DNA of 64,000 nucleotides, from positions 248,001 to 312,000 of the forward strand of contig CANMBD010000001.1 in NCBI GenBank assembly GCA_947495985.1. The letters are read 5' to 3'. Position 1 is the first letter of the stretch; each line of letters begins with the position of its first letter. The position numbers were made by a program, and so were the translations under genes. Positions 8,597 through 16,859 of the stretch are shown here, piece after piece. Below the pieces are notes generated by a model. That model did no database searches. It had not been told where the DNA came from and was given only the letters and a program-made list of their open reading frames with translations. Source of the stretch: an uncultured Sphingomonadaceae bacterium (GTDB lineage: Bacteria > Pseudomonadota > Alphaproteobacteria > Sphingomonadales > Sphingomonadaceae).

Positions 8597-9868
8597 TTAG
8601 AGATAGTCTTTCAGCAACGCGCCGACATCGACTTTTGCTTTCAAACGGTTTGCGAGCATGTAGACACCGCCAAATTTGCGGTGAATGAAAACCGTATCGA
8701 CTGGCGGAACATGCCAGAAATCGCGGGCCGCTGCAAAACGCATCCCTTCGTCGCGCAGATCCTGAGCAATTGCATTGTCAGAAAAGTCGATTGGGCCTTT
8801 TTTGCGCAACGGCGCCATGGCCATCTCGAACATGTCCATGATGGCTTCCTGATGATGGTCTGCTGCGCTGTCATCGAACAAGCCGATTTTTATCGCTGCT
8901 TTCTGGGCTGCCTCACGATCACCCGCCATTCCGGCAATCACCAGCTTGCGATATTGATTGGCGACGCGTTTCGGAATGGTGCGGGTCGCACCAAAGTCGA
9001 GCAGCACGAGTTGCCGCGTTTCGTGATTATAGCGATAATTGGCAAAATTGGGATCAGTTTGCATCAACCGAAATTCAAATAACTCGCGGAGCATCAGGCT
9101 GAATAACAGTTTTATTATGCGGTTGCGTTCCCTTTGGGATGCAGACTCCATGGACTCGATAGGCGCGCTATCAATGTAGGACATGGCGAGGATGTGACCG
9201 GTCGTGAGATCTTTGTGCAACGCCGGCACCTGAAAGTCCGGTGCATCTTTCAGCAGTTTGCCAAAGCGTTTGAGATACGCCGCTTCCTGCTCATAATCCG
9301 CTTCCTGATGCAGTTGTAGTTTAGCTTCCGAGAGCATCGGGGCAATGTCGAGTGATTTGGGCACGACACCGGACAGGTTGATAAGCGATGCGACATTATC
9401 GACGTCGCTATCAATGCTTTCCCGTACACCGGGATATTGGACCTTGATAGCAAGATCGCGGCCATCAGCCGTGGTGGCGCGGTGGACCTGACCGATGGAA
9501 GCGGCGGCAACGGGCCTCATCTGGAAATCTTCAAACCGATCTTGCCAATCTGATCCATATTGAGAGGATATCACTTTAAGCAACTGCTTTTGAGGCATAT
9601 ATTGTGCATCGGCGCGCAGTCTGGCAAGAATTTCAGTCAACTCTGGCGGAAGGAAATCACTGGCATCCATTGATAGCATCTGCCCCAGCTTCATCGCCGC
9701 ACCGCGCAGATTGGCGAGCTGGTTGGTCAGTTTAATCGCGTTGCCGGGCGTAAGCAGCATGTCGCTGATCTTCGGACGTTCGCCTTCGGCCAGACGTTTT
9801 GCTCCCTCCAGCAACATGCCTCCGCCAATTGCCGTTGCCATCGTTCCGAAGCGGGCAAAGCGCGACAA
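8597..9868 (-). CDS. ABC1/AarF/UbiB-family atypical kinase
   Basis: ABC1/UbiB proteins are atypical kinases or ATPases tied to ubiquinone and lipid metabolism. Family marks are visible: the KxGQ-type motif as AAMKLGQMLSMDASDFLPPEL (split here by description, near residues 57-77), the Ala-rich loop AAASIGQVHRA, the catalytic-loop aspartates in MQTDPNFANY and LLDFGATR. The only plausible ORF start from recognised codons is TTG at 9866-9868. The preceding codons, KGLAVPSGR, look like the conserved N-terminus of sphingomonad homologues but have no ATG/GTG before the TGA at about 9938, so the start is uncertain (see findings). It is convergent with the cyclase gene, 10 bases apart. Confidence 0.86.
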   Translation of the reverse strand: MSRFARFGTMATAIGGGMLLEGAKRLAEGERPKISDMLLTPGNAIKLTNQLANLRGAAMKLGQMLSMDASDFLPPELTEILARLRADAQYMPQKQLLKVISSQYGSDWQDRFEDFQMRPVAAASIGQVHRATTADGRDLAIKVQYPGVRESIDSDVDNVASLINLSGVVPKSLDIAPMLSEAKLQLHQEADYEQEAAYLKRFGKLLKDAPDFQVPALHKDLTTGHILAMSYIDSAPIESMESASQRERNRIIKLLFSLMLRELFEFRLMQTDPNFANYRYNHETRQLVLLDFGATRTIPKRVANQYRKLVIAGMAGDREAAQKAAIKIGLFDDSAADHHQEAIMDMFEMAMAPLRKKGPIDFSDNAIAQDLRDEGMRFAAARDFWHVPPVDTVFIHRKFGGVYMLANRLKAKVDVGALLKDYL

Positions 9869-10043
9869 GCGTCCGCTGGGTACAGCGAGCCCTTTTTCCG
9901 GCGATTTGCTCTTACTGGATATGATCGTGTCTTTTCATTTTTGAGAAATATCAGTCGATATGTCGTAGGTGATTTCGGCTTTAATCCCGATACGCCGTTA
10001 GGGACAGTGTCATTTTTGCATGCGTTGTTCTAACACATGCCGC

Positions 10044-10946
10044 ATGTTGCATGTCGTTCATCATGGTGACTATGTCGCGCCGCCGCCGACACGCGGCAGT
10101 TTTGCTTTCGACAAATATCGACTGGTCATGGACGCTGTAAAGCAGTTGTCAGACCGGCACACCGTTTACGCGCCGCATGCGATGGAACGTGAATGGCTCG
10201 AAGCCGTGCATGATCCCGAATATGTCGACCAGGTTCTGTCTGCCGCTGTGCCTTTTGAGAAAGAACGGCGGATCGGTTTCCCGGTTTCGCAAGAGATCGC
10301 ACAGCGGGTGCGATTTACCTCTGGCGGGACATGGCTGGCCGCGAAACTGGCGCTGGACCATGGCTATGCGGCCAACAGTGCAGGGGGCAGTCATCATGCG
10401 CTTGCTGATACCGGGGCTGGCTATTGTGTGTTCAATGATCTGGCGGTGAGTGCCAACCGGCTGATCGCAGAGGGCGATGCCGGTCGAATATTGATCCTTG
10501 ATCTGGATGTGCATCAAGGTGACGGCACGGCTTCACTGTTGGCCGGGCGCAGTGACATTATGACGGTGTCTGTCCATGCTGAAAGGAATTTCCCAGTGCG
10601 CAAGGCTCGATCCACTCTGGATATCGGACTGGAAGATGGCACGGACGATGCCGTATATCTGGCGAAACTGGCAAAGCATCTCCCGGCGTTGCTAGATGAT
10701 TTTCGTCCGGATCTGGTCCTCTATCAAGCCGGGGTCGATCCCCATGTCAATGATCGGCTGGGGCGTCTCGCCCTTACTGATGAAGGTCTTGCAGCGCGCG
10801 AGCGCTTTGTTATCGCACAGGTACGAGGCAGAAAAGTCCCGGTCGCCAGCGCCCTGGGTGGAGGTTACGGGCAAGATCATCAGGCAGTGGCAATGCGTCA
10901 CGCGCGCTCGATGCTGACTATGGCAGCTGAAAATCGCCGTCGTTGA
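10044..10946 (+). CDS. Histone deacetylase-family (HDAC-like) amidohydrolase
   Basis: Bacterial HDAC-like proteins are zinc amidohydrolases that remove acyl groups from amines such as acetylpolyamines or acetyl-lysine. The 300-residue product has GGSHHA with the tandem active-site histidines, the CVFNDLA motif, and the metal-binding ILDLDVHQGDGT segment; a further metal-ligand region is QAGVDPHVND. Length is typical of class IV-like bacterial members. I chose ATG 10044 (MLHVVHHGDY) because the eight preceding codons (from 10020) do not look conserved. It is divergent from the kinase gene. The real substrate is unknown. Confidence 0.9.
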   Translation: MLHVVHHGDYVAPPPTRGSFAFDKYRLVMDAVKQLSDRHTVYAPHAMEREWLEAVHDPEYVDQVLSAAVPFEKERRIGFPVSQEIAQRVRFTSGGTWLAAKLALDHGYAANSAGGSHHALADTGAGYCVFNDLAVSANRLIAEGDAGRILILDLDVHQGDGTASLLAGRSDIMTVSVHAERNFPVRKARSTLDIGLEDGTDDAVYLAKLAKHLPALLDDFRPDLVLYQAGVDPHVNDRLGRLALTDEGLAARERFVIAQVRGRKVPVASALGGGYGQDHQAVAMRHARSMLTMAAENRRR

Positions 10947-10967
10947 ACGGGTTTCTGGAGCGATGAT

Positions 10968-11672
10968 TCAGGTTCGACGAAGTGGAAGGCGGATGACACC
11001 AAAGGACAAGGCCTGACACAGGCCAAGGATCGCCAGAACCAGCAGGCCGAGACCCCCCCGCCCGCCGAGCAGCGTTTCCAGCGATTGTCCGCCGCTCAAC
11101 GAAAAGCTGATGAGGCCGATGATGAGCAAAAGGATGACTGCCATTGCCAATCCGCCCAGCAGGCGCAGGCCGATATTAGCAACCGTCCATTGCTTTCGTT
11201 TCCCAAGCCGCGGGGCCGTTTGACTATGGAAGATTGCATCGCTCAAGATCTCGACATCCTGGCTAAAGGAAATGTGCCGCACGAACAGAGCGTTGCGATC
11301 CAGTAACGGGTGAAGCTCCTCAGGCAACTGATCCCGCGTCGGCATATCGGCCTCGTTGAGCAGAACGGGGATCACCCGTTTGCCGAGGCGCAGCGCCTCT
11401 GCCACTTCCATGCGCACAAAATCCCTGTCGTTGGATATGCGCGGTGGTACGCCTTTCTCAGTTTGTCCCAGCCATTTGTTGCCGATGAGGACAAGGCAGA
11501 TATCGGCCTCGGCCATTGCACTGCGCAAACGGCCGGGAAAAGCCTCGCCAGCCGATATCGATTCCACGTCTAGAAACACCGACTTAACGCCCGGCAGATC
11601 GGCCAGCCGGTCCGCCAATCGCGCTGTGGCATCCCGGCTGTCACTGCGGCGATAACTGAGGAATATGCGCAT
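10968..11672 (-). CDS. TIR domain protein with two C-terminal membrane helices
   Basis: This 234-residue protein begins with a TIR domain (MRIFLSYRRSDSRD, FLDVESISAGEAF, ICLVLIGNKWL, and FVRMEVAEAL with a candidate catalytic Glu) to about residue 145. Two hydrophobic helices follow near 166-190 and 205-228, so TIR should face the cytosol. Toll/interleukin-receptor domains of this SYRR type are frequent in bacteria; some hydrolyse NAD, others are scaffolds. The lipoprotein gene upstream ends five bases before this start, so the two are almost certainly one translation-coupled operon. A second TIR gene lies 4.3 kb to the left. Confidence 0.85.
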   Translation of the reverse strand: MRIFLSYRRSDSRDATARLADRLADLPGVKSVFLDVESISAGEAFPGRLRSAMAEADICLVLIGNKWLGQTEKGVPPRISNDRDFVRMEVAEALRLGKRVIPVLLNEADMPTRDQLPEELHPLLDRNALFVRHISFSQDVEILSDAIFHSQTAPRLGKRKQWTVANIGLRLLGGLAMAVILLLIIGLISFSLSGGQSLETLLGGRGGLGLLVLAILGLCQALSFGVIRLPLRRT

Positions 11673-11677
11673 GGTCT

Positions 11678-12589
11678 TCAGCGCTTGAAATTGGCCGGGA
11701 TGGTCGTGTTGAGCTTCGTTTTCGCCAAGTGGATGCGCGGGGTCAAACGGCCGGGTGCGATCATCCGTACCTTGCCGGTGCGGGAGTTTTTAGTGAACTC
11801 ATAAATCAACGCCTCGACATTGTGATCGCCCGAGAAAGCGACTTTTTTATAGGCGGTCGAAAGATTATTGCTGCCAGCGCTGAGCCGTCTCTGTGCTTCG
11901 GAGCTCGACAGCGACCGGCGGCTGGTCTGATAGGGAGTGTCGCTGACGACCACGGCAATATAGCGATAGAATCCCGGAGGCGCGTCAAGGAACAGGCCTC
12001 TGACGAAACTTGTCAGGGAATCGGAACTGCGCTGACTGGGCAAGGTGTAGCGCTCCGTGCCGGGCAGTGGATCTCCCTTGGCGCTGATTTTTTCAATACG
12101 GGTGACCAGGACAAAGCCACCCGGAGCAGAAAAATAGCTATATTCCAGATAGCCTGCATCCTCGAAAGCCGCCTTAAGCTTCTGACCGGCATCATGAAGT
12201 GACAAATTTGCCCGAGCCTTGATGAAGCGATCAAGGCTGACGCGCGAGGACGGCGTTTCAGGGGGCCAGACGGGGTATTTCGGGATTCCGCGGCCTCCTC
12301 GAAACATCCCTGATAATGATCCGGCACTAATGGAGCGTTTCACTGTCTTCCCGGCCTTCGATCCGACCTTGTCAACTATTCTCTTCTGCGCAGGGCGCGG
12401 GCGTGGCTTGGCCACCGCTACGGGAGCCGGCGGAGGGGGAGGCAGGGCAGCGGGTTCCGGCTCTGCCATGGGGGAGCCGACTTGCTGTGACTGGCTGGTT
12501 AAAGGCTGGCTCGCGCAGCCCGATATCAGCAGCATCGCCACACTCGCCGCTGCGGCGATATATCTATAGTGCTGGCTGGCCCCCGTCAT
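11678..12589 (-). CDS. Lipoprotein of unknown function, in operon with TIR protein
   Basis: I do not recognise a family. From the ATG at 12589 (303 residues, behind a GGTGGGG sequence), there is a signal peptide with lipobox LISGC, a Pro/Ala-rich spacer (about 40-70), a basic region with KAGKTVKRS, then a folded-looking domain containing VLVTRIEKIS and RYIAVVVSDTPY and a conserved-looking C-terminal half without cysteines. It should be anchored in the outer or inner membrane facing the periplasm. An upstream in-frame ATG at 12652 exists but would bury the signal peptide. It is followed by the TIR gene at once, suggesting an envelope sensor or partner (inference). Confidence 0.7.
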   Translation of the reverse strand: MTGASQHYRYIAAAASVAMLLISGCASQPLTSQSQQVGSPMAEPEPAALPPPPPAPVAVAKPRPRPAQKRIVDKVGSKAGKTVKRSISAGSLSGMFRGGRGIPKYPVWPPETPSSRVSLDRFIKARANLSLHDAGQKLKAAFEDAGYLEYSYFSAPGGFVLVTRIEKISAKGDPLPGTERYTLPSQRSSDSLTSFVRGLFLDAPPGFYRYIAVVVSDTPYQTSRRSLSSSEAQRRLSAGSNNLSTAYKKVAFSGDHNVEALIYEFTKNSRTGKVRMIAPGRLTPRIHLAKTKLNTTIPANFKR

Positions 12590-12753
12590 GTTCCCCACCT
12601 GAATAACCCCATGTAAAGCCTTGTAATCCAATAAAGCTGTGAGGTCCATCATCGAAACCAGCGGGTGGTTTTGTCGAGTATGAAGTTTCTCTGTTCATCC
12701 GGCTAATTTTGTTGTTAACCTACGACATAAAATAAAGCCTAAGGGAGTCCTCC

Positions 12754-15700
12754 ATGAAATATCATCTGATTACGGCGCTTGCCGCCATTTCTCTTGCCGG
12801 GCAGGTGCACGCACAATCGTCTGATGACAAATCCAAAGAGGAAAATTGGGATGTTAACGCTCCAAAGGGTGCAACCATCAAGCAGATACCGATCAAGACC
12901 GATGAGGGTAGCTGGATTGATGTCGATGTCAGTCCTGATGGCCAGAGTATCGCCTTTGCGCTGCTTGGCGATATCTATACCATGCCGATGGCAGGTGGAA
13001 CGCCCACTCGTATTGCTGAAGGGCTGGCGTGGGAAGTGCAGCCGCGTTTCTCCCCTGACGGGAAACGTATCGCCTTTACCTCAGACCGTGGCGGTGGCGA
13101 CAATATCTGGATCATGAACCGCGATGGCAGTGACAAGCGGCAGGTAACAAAAGAGAAATTCCGCCTGCTCTATCAGCCAAGCTGGAGCCCCGATGGCCGG
13201 TATATCATTGCCAAAAAGCATTTCACCACCGGTCGGTCGCTCGGAACCGGAGAAGTCTGGGTCTATCATGTTTCGGGCGGGGCAGGGGTTGTTCTGGTCA
13301 AAAAGCCCAATGAACAGCACCAAAAAGAGCTGGGCGAGCCCATTTATGCCCCCGATGGCAAGTCGCTTTATTATACCCGCAATATCACGTCTGGTGGTCA
13401 GTTCATCTATGCGCAGGATTCCAATACGGACCTGTTCAACATCGAGGAATATGACTTGGAAAGTGGCGAAATTACGACCGCTGTATCGGGTCTCGGTGGG
13501 TCAGTGCGGCCAACACCGTCACCGGATGGCAAGAGCATTGCTTTTGTCCGGCGTGAGCGGGCGAAGTCCAAGCTTTATGTAAAAGACCTTGCCACGGGAA
13601 TAGAGCGCAAGGTCTATGACGATCTGGATCAGGATGTGCAGGAGACATGGGCCGTGACCGGGGTTTATCCCAACATGGACTGGACACCGGACAGTCGCAG
13701 CATTGTATTTTGGGCCGGCGGGAAAATCCGCAAAGTTGCTGCCGATGGTACCGGTGCTTCGGTCATCCCGTTTGCGATCAATGACACGCGCGGCATTGCA
13801 GATGCGCCGCATCCCAAAATTACCGTAGCGCCCGATAGCTTCACCACAAAGATGCCGCGCTTCGCTGAAGTGTCACCTAACGGCCGACAGGTTGTGTTTG
13901 AAAGCCTTGGGCAACTCTACATCAAACCAATGGGTGGTGGCGCGGCCAGACGCCTGACCCGTAGCAATGGCGAACGCGAGCTGTTCCCGTCCTGGTCCCG
14001 TGATGGCCGGTCGATTGTTTTTGTGGGATGGACCGATAGCAACCTTGGTCGGATCAAGACCGTGAGTGCTTCCGGTGGGTCGTCCCGCGTCGTGACCAAT
14101 CGGCCTGGCCATTATGCCCGACCACATTTTTCCCCCGATGGCCGCACGATCATTTTCGAAATGCAGGGCGGCGGATATCTTACCTCCCCCGACTATTCGG
14201 TCGAAGATGGCGTGTACCGCGTCGCTGCATCGGGCGGCACACCCGAACGTGTCGCAAAGGGGGCTGCAGGGCCCCAATATGGCGCGAGCAGCGACCGTGT
14301 GTTCATGATGGCGCAGAAAGACAATAAACGCGTGTTGATGAGCAGCGACCTTAAAGGCGAAGCGAAGCGCACCCATGCAACCGGCGAATTGGCTAATGAC
14401 TATATAGTGTCACCAGACGGGCAATATGTCGCTTTCCGCCAGAATTACGAAGTGTTTGTCATGCCTCTGCTTCCCGGTACGCAGGCCGTTGCAGTTGCTC
14501 CGGACAGCAAGTCGCTGCCGGTAACCCGGGTCAGCAAGGGCGGAGCGGACTACATACACTGGTCGCAAAACGGGCAGCAACTCCATTGGAGCATTGGACC
14601 GCAAGTCTTTACCGCGAAGACCAGCGCTCTTTTTTCCAATGCGCCAGCAGGGAAAGACGCACCGAAATTCACTCCGCCAACCAGCGGCGTCTCGCTGGAG
14701 CGAACTGTCGCCGCCGACAAGCCCGCTGGGGTGGTCGCTTTGATCGGCGCGCGGTTGATCACGATGGCTGATGATCAGGGCGGGGTCGTTGAGGATGGCA
14801 CGATTGTCGTCAAGGACAACAAGATCATCTCTATCGGCGGACGTGGCAATATTGCCGTTCCAGCTGGGGCAACCGTGGTTGATGTCACAGGCAAAACCAT
14901 TGTGCCCGGCTATATCGATGCGCATGCCCATGGTGCGCAAGGAACGGATGAATTGGTCCCGCAGCAAAACTGGTCACTGATGCAGAATCTGGCATTGGGC
15001 ACCACGACCATTCATGATCCGTCCAGCAGGGCGAGCGAGATTTTTGTGGCAGCAGAAATGCAGCGGGCCGGCCAATTGATAGGGCCACGTATCTTCTCAA
15101 CCGGAGAGATTGTATATGGAGCGAAAGCGCCGCGTGTTTATGCAGAGATTAACAATCTCGATGATGCGCTGGACCATGTCCGGCGGCTGAAGGCGCAGGG
15201 CGGCAGCAGCGTCAAGAATTACAATCAGCCGCGCCGGGAACAGCGCCAGCAGGTTGTCGAAGCCGCGCGTCAGGAAAACATGCTGGTCGTGGCAGAGGGC
15301 GGATCGCTCTATGGCATGGATATGGCATTGATCGCTGACGGTAACTCGACGCTGGAACATAATATCCCGCTGGATATTTTCTACGACGATGTCGTCCAAA
15401 TGTTCTCGCAATCACAGACCAACTACACGCCTACAATAGTGGTCAGCTATGGCGGTCTCGCTGGTGACCCATATTGGCGGCAGGCGACTGATGTGTTCAA
15501 ACATCCGCTGCTAACGCACACGCCGCCGAAACAGTTGGCCGCTGCCAACGTGCGCCGGACCAAGGCACCGGAAGAGGATTTTGTCGATGACGATAATGCC
15601 CGCGAAGCCAAGAAGCTGGCGGACAAGGGTGTATTGGTGTCCATCGGCGCGCATGGTCAACAAGCCGGTATAGCGACTCATTGGGAACTCTGGTCCTTCG

Positions 15701-15963
15701 TCCGCGGCGGTATGTCGCCGTTACAGGCGCTGCGATCCGGTACGATTGATTCCGCCAAATCGCTCGGCATGGCGGATGAGATTGGATCGCTGGAAACCGG
15801 TAAGCTCGCCGATCTGGTTGTGCTGGACGCCGACCCGACCGTCGATATCCGCAACAGTGACAAGATCCACCGTGTCATGATCAATGGCCGGATGTACGAT
15901 CCGGTGACTATGAATGAAGTCGTGACCGGAGCACGGAAACGGTCAACTTACTGGTGGGAGTAA
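12754..15963 (+). CDS. Exported amidohydrolase with N-terminal TolB/PD40 beta-propeller
   Basis: The 1069-residue protein has a signal peptide (cleavage after VHAQ, about residue 21). Roughly residues 50-640 hold WD40-like PD40 repeats of the TolB/Tricorn type (repeated phrases such as SPDGKRIAFTSDRGG and SPDGRTIIFE). Residues 660-1060 are an amidohydrolase (imidazolonepropionase/dipeptidase-like) domain with the metal-binding GYIDAHAHG motif, LEHNIP and IGAHGQQ histidines, and the closing ETGKLADLVVLDADP segment. Related exported proteins are common in Sphingomonadales and are thought to hydrolyse peptides or cyclic amides; the substrate is unknown. A GGGAGT Shine-Dalgarno lies just upstream. 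It is divergent from the lipoprotein-TIR operon. Confidence 0.9.
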   Translation: MKYHLITALAAISLAGQVHAQSSDDKSKEENWDVNAPKGATIKQIPIKTDEGSWIDVDVSPDGQSIAFALLGDIYTMPMAGGTPTRIAEGLAWEVQPRFSPDGKRIAFTSDRGGGDNIWIMNRDGSDKRQVTKEKFRLLYQPSWSPDGRYIIAKKHFTTGRSLGTGEVWVYHVSGGAGVVLVKKPNEQHQKELGEPIYAPDGKSLYYTRNITSGGQFIYAQDSNTDLFNIEEYDLESGEITTAVSGLGGSVRPTPSPDGKSIAFVRRERAKSKLYVKDLATGIERKVYDDLDQDVQETWAVTGVYPNMDWTPDSRSIVFWAGGKIRKVAADGTGASVIPFAINDTRGIADAPHPKITVAPDSFTTKMPRFAEVSPNGRQVVFESLGQLYIKPMGGGAARRLTRSNGERELFPSWSRDGRSIVFVGWTDSNLGRIKTVSASGGSSRVVTNRPGHYARPHFSPDGRTIIFEMQGGGYLTSPDYSVEDGVYRVAASGGTPERVAKGAAGPQYGASSDRVFMMAQKDNKRVLMSSDLKGEAKRTHATGELANDYIVSPDGQYVAFRQNYEVFVMPLLPGTQAVAVAPDSKSLPVTRVSKGGADYIHWSQNGQQLHWSIGPQVFTAKTSALFSNAPAGKDAPKFTPPTSGVSLERTVAADKPAGVVALIGARLITMADDQGGVVEDGTIVVKDNKIISIGGRGNIAVPAGATVVDVTGKTIVPGYIDAHAHGAQGTDELVPQQNWSLMQNLALGTTTIHDPSSRASEIFVAAEMQRAGQLIGPRIFSTGEIVYGAKAPRVYAEINNLDDALDHVRRLKAQGGSSVKNYNQPRREQRQQVVEAARQENMLVVAEGGSLYGMDMALIADGNSTLEHNIPLDIFYDDVVQMFSQSQTNYTPTIVVSYGGLAGDPYWRQATDVFKHPLLTHTPPKQLAAANVRRTKAPEEDFVDDDNAREAKKLADKGVLVSIGAHGQQAGIATHWELWSFVRGGMSPLQALRSGTIDSAKSLGMADEIGSLETGKLADLVVLDADPTVDIRNSDKIHRVMINGRMYDPVTMNEVVTGARKRSTYWWE

Positions 15964-15966
15964 ATT

Positions 15967-16029
15967 AGACGGCCCCAATTCGATCTGCAGAGTCAGGCTT
16001 GGCGCCGCAAAATCGGATTGGGGCCGTCT
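15967..16029. terminator. Long inverted repeat between convergent genes
   Basis: Two 18-base arms (15967-15984 and 16012-16029) pair with one G-T wobble, built on GACGGCCCCAAT / ATTGGGGCCGTC, around a 27-base loop. The left arm lies just after the amidohydrolase stop; the right arm is inside the methyltransferase reading frame, coding for DGPNPI near its C-terminus. It can fold in either transcript. Followed by few T residues, so intrinsic termination is plausible but not certain. Confidence 0.5.
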
Positions 16030-16712
16030 TCAAAATCATAGTGGGGGTTGAGAGAGAGGAACTCTTCAACAGCTGTCCGGCAACCGCCGTAATCGTGAAA
16101 ATCATCGATCACAATCACGCCGCCCGGACTCAGTTTCGCCGCGATAGACTTCAGGCAATAGGCGACGGGTTCATACCAGTCGCAATCGACATGAGCAAAG
16201 GCCAGCCTGTCCACATTTACATCTGGCCATGTATCTTCGAATAAACCTTTATGTAGAAAGATACCCTTCTCTCCGACCGTCAGCCCATGGCGGGCAAAAC
16301 TGTCTTTGACGTCCGAGAATAAATCTTCCCTGTAACCATAGTAGGATTCTCCACCGATACCGCGTGATGTTCCTGATTTAATGGTTTCGTACCGGGATTT
16401 CGATTTATCATCGTCTTTCTCAGACGTCGGTTCGGGGATCATGCCAAAAACGTCAAAGCCATGAAACTGGCGATCTTTGGCCTGATTCGCGATGAGTATG
16501 GCTGAGCCGCCCAGCGCCACTCCAAACTCGACAAAGTCTCCTTCGACGCGGCTGGCCGATTCCAGTGCTTCCTCGATCCTTATCAACTTGGCCGGAGTGA
16601 GGTAGGTCAACCCTTCCCGTAGTATCGTCCGGGAAAGTTGCGAAAGGCCATAGGTGCTGAAGCGATGACGTATACGCCGCGCCAATGGACGAAGGGGGAT
16701 AGGCAAAGCCAT
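15993..16712 (-). CDS. TylF/macrocin O-methyltransferase-like class I SAM methyltransferase
   Basis: At 239 residues this fits the TylF (macrocin-O-methyltransferase) family. The SAM-binding start VEGDFVEFGVALGGSAI (about 55-71), FHGFDVFGMIPEP, and the metal-binding aspartates of FAHVDCDWYEPV and VIVIDDFHDYGG are visible. Such enzymes methylate sugars or glycan/natural-product hydroxyls using SAM and Mg2+. There are no glycan genes next to it, so it stands alone and the acceptor is unknown. The C-terminal codons overlap the inverted repeat at 16012-16029. Confidence 0.85.
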   Translation of the reverse strand: MALPIPLRPLARRIRHRFSTYGLSQLSRTILREGLTYLTPAKLIRIEEALESASRVEGDFVEFGVALGGSAILIANQAKDRQFHGFDVFGMIPEPTSEKDDDKSKSRYETIKSGTSRGIGGESYYGYREDLFSDVKDSFARHGLTVGEKGIFLHKGLFEDTWPDVNVDRLAFAHVDCDWYEPVAYCLKSIAAKLSPGGVIVIDDFHDYGGCRTAVEEFLSLNPHYDFEDGPNPILRRQA

Positions 16713-16859
16713 AGCTCCACAATAGTCTGAAGACGTTGGATAACCAATTCGTCTTCCGGTCTTTGAGTGGTCTCAGAACCCAAAAAATGCACGTCCCTTC
16801 GGATTTGGGAGGCCTTGATAGAATCTAGGATGAAGGAGCATAGTCGACTCTACGGCTCC

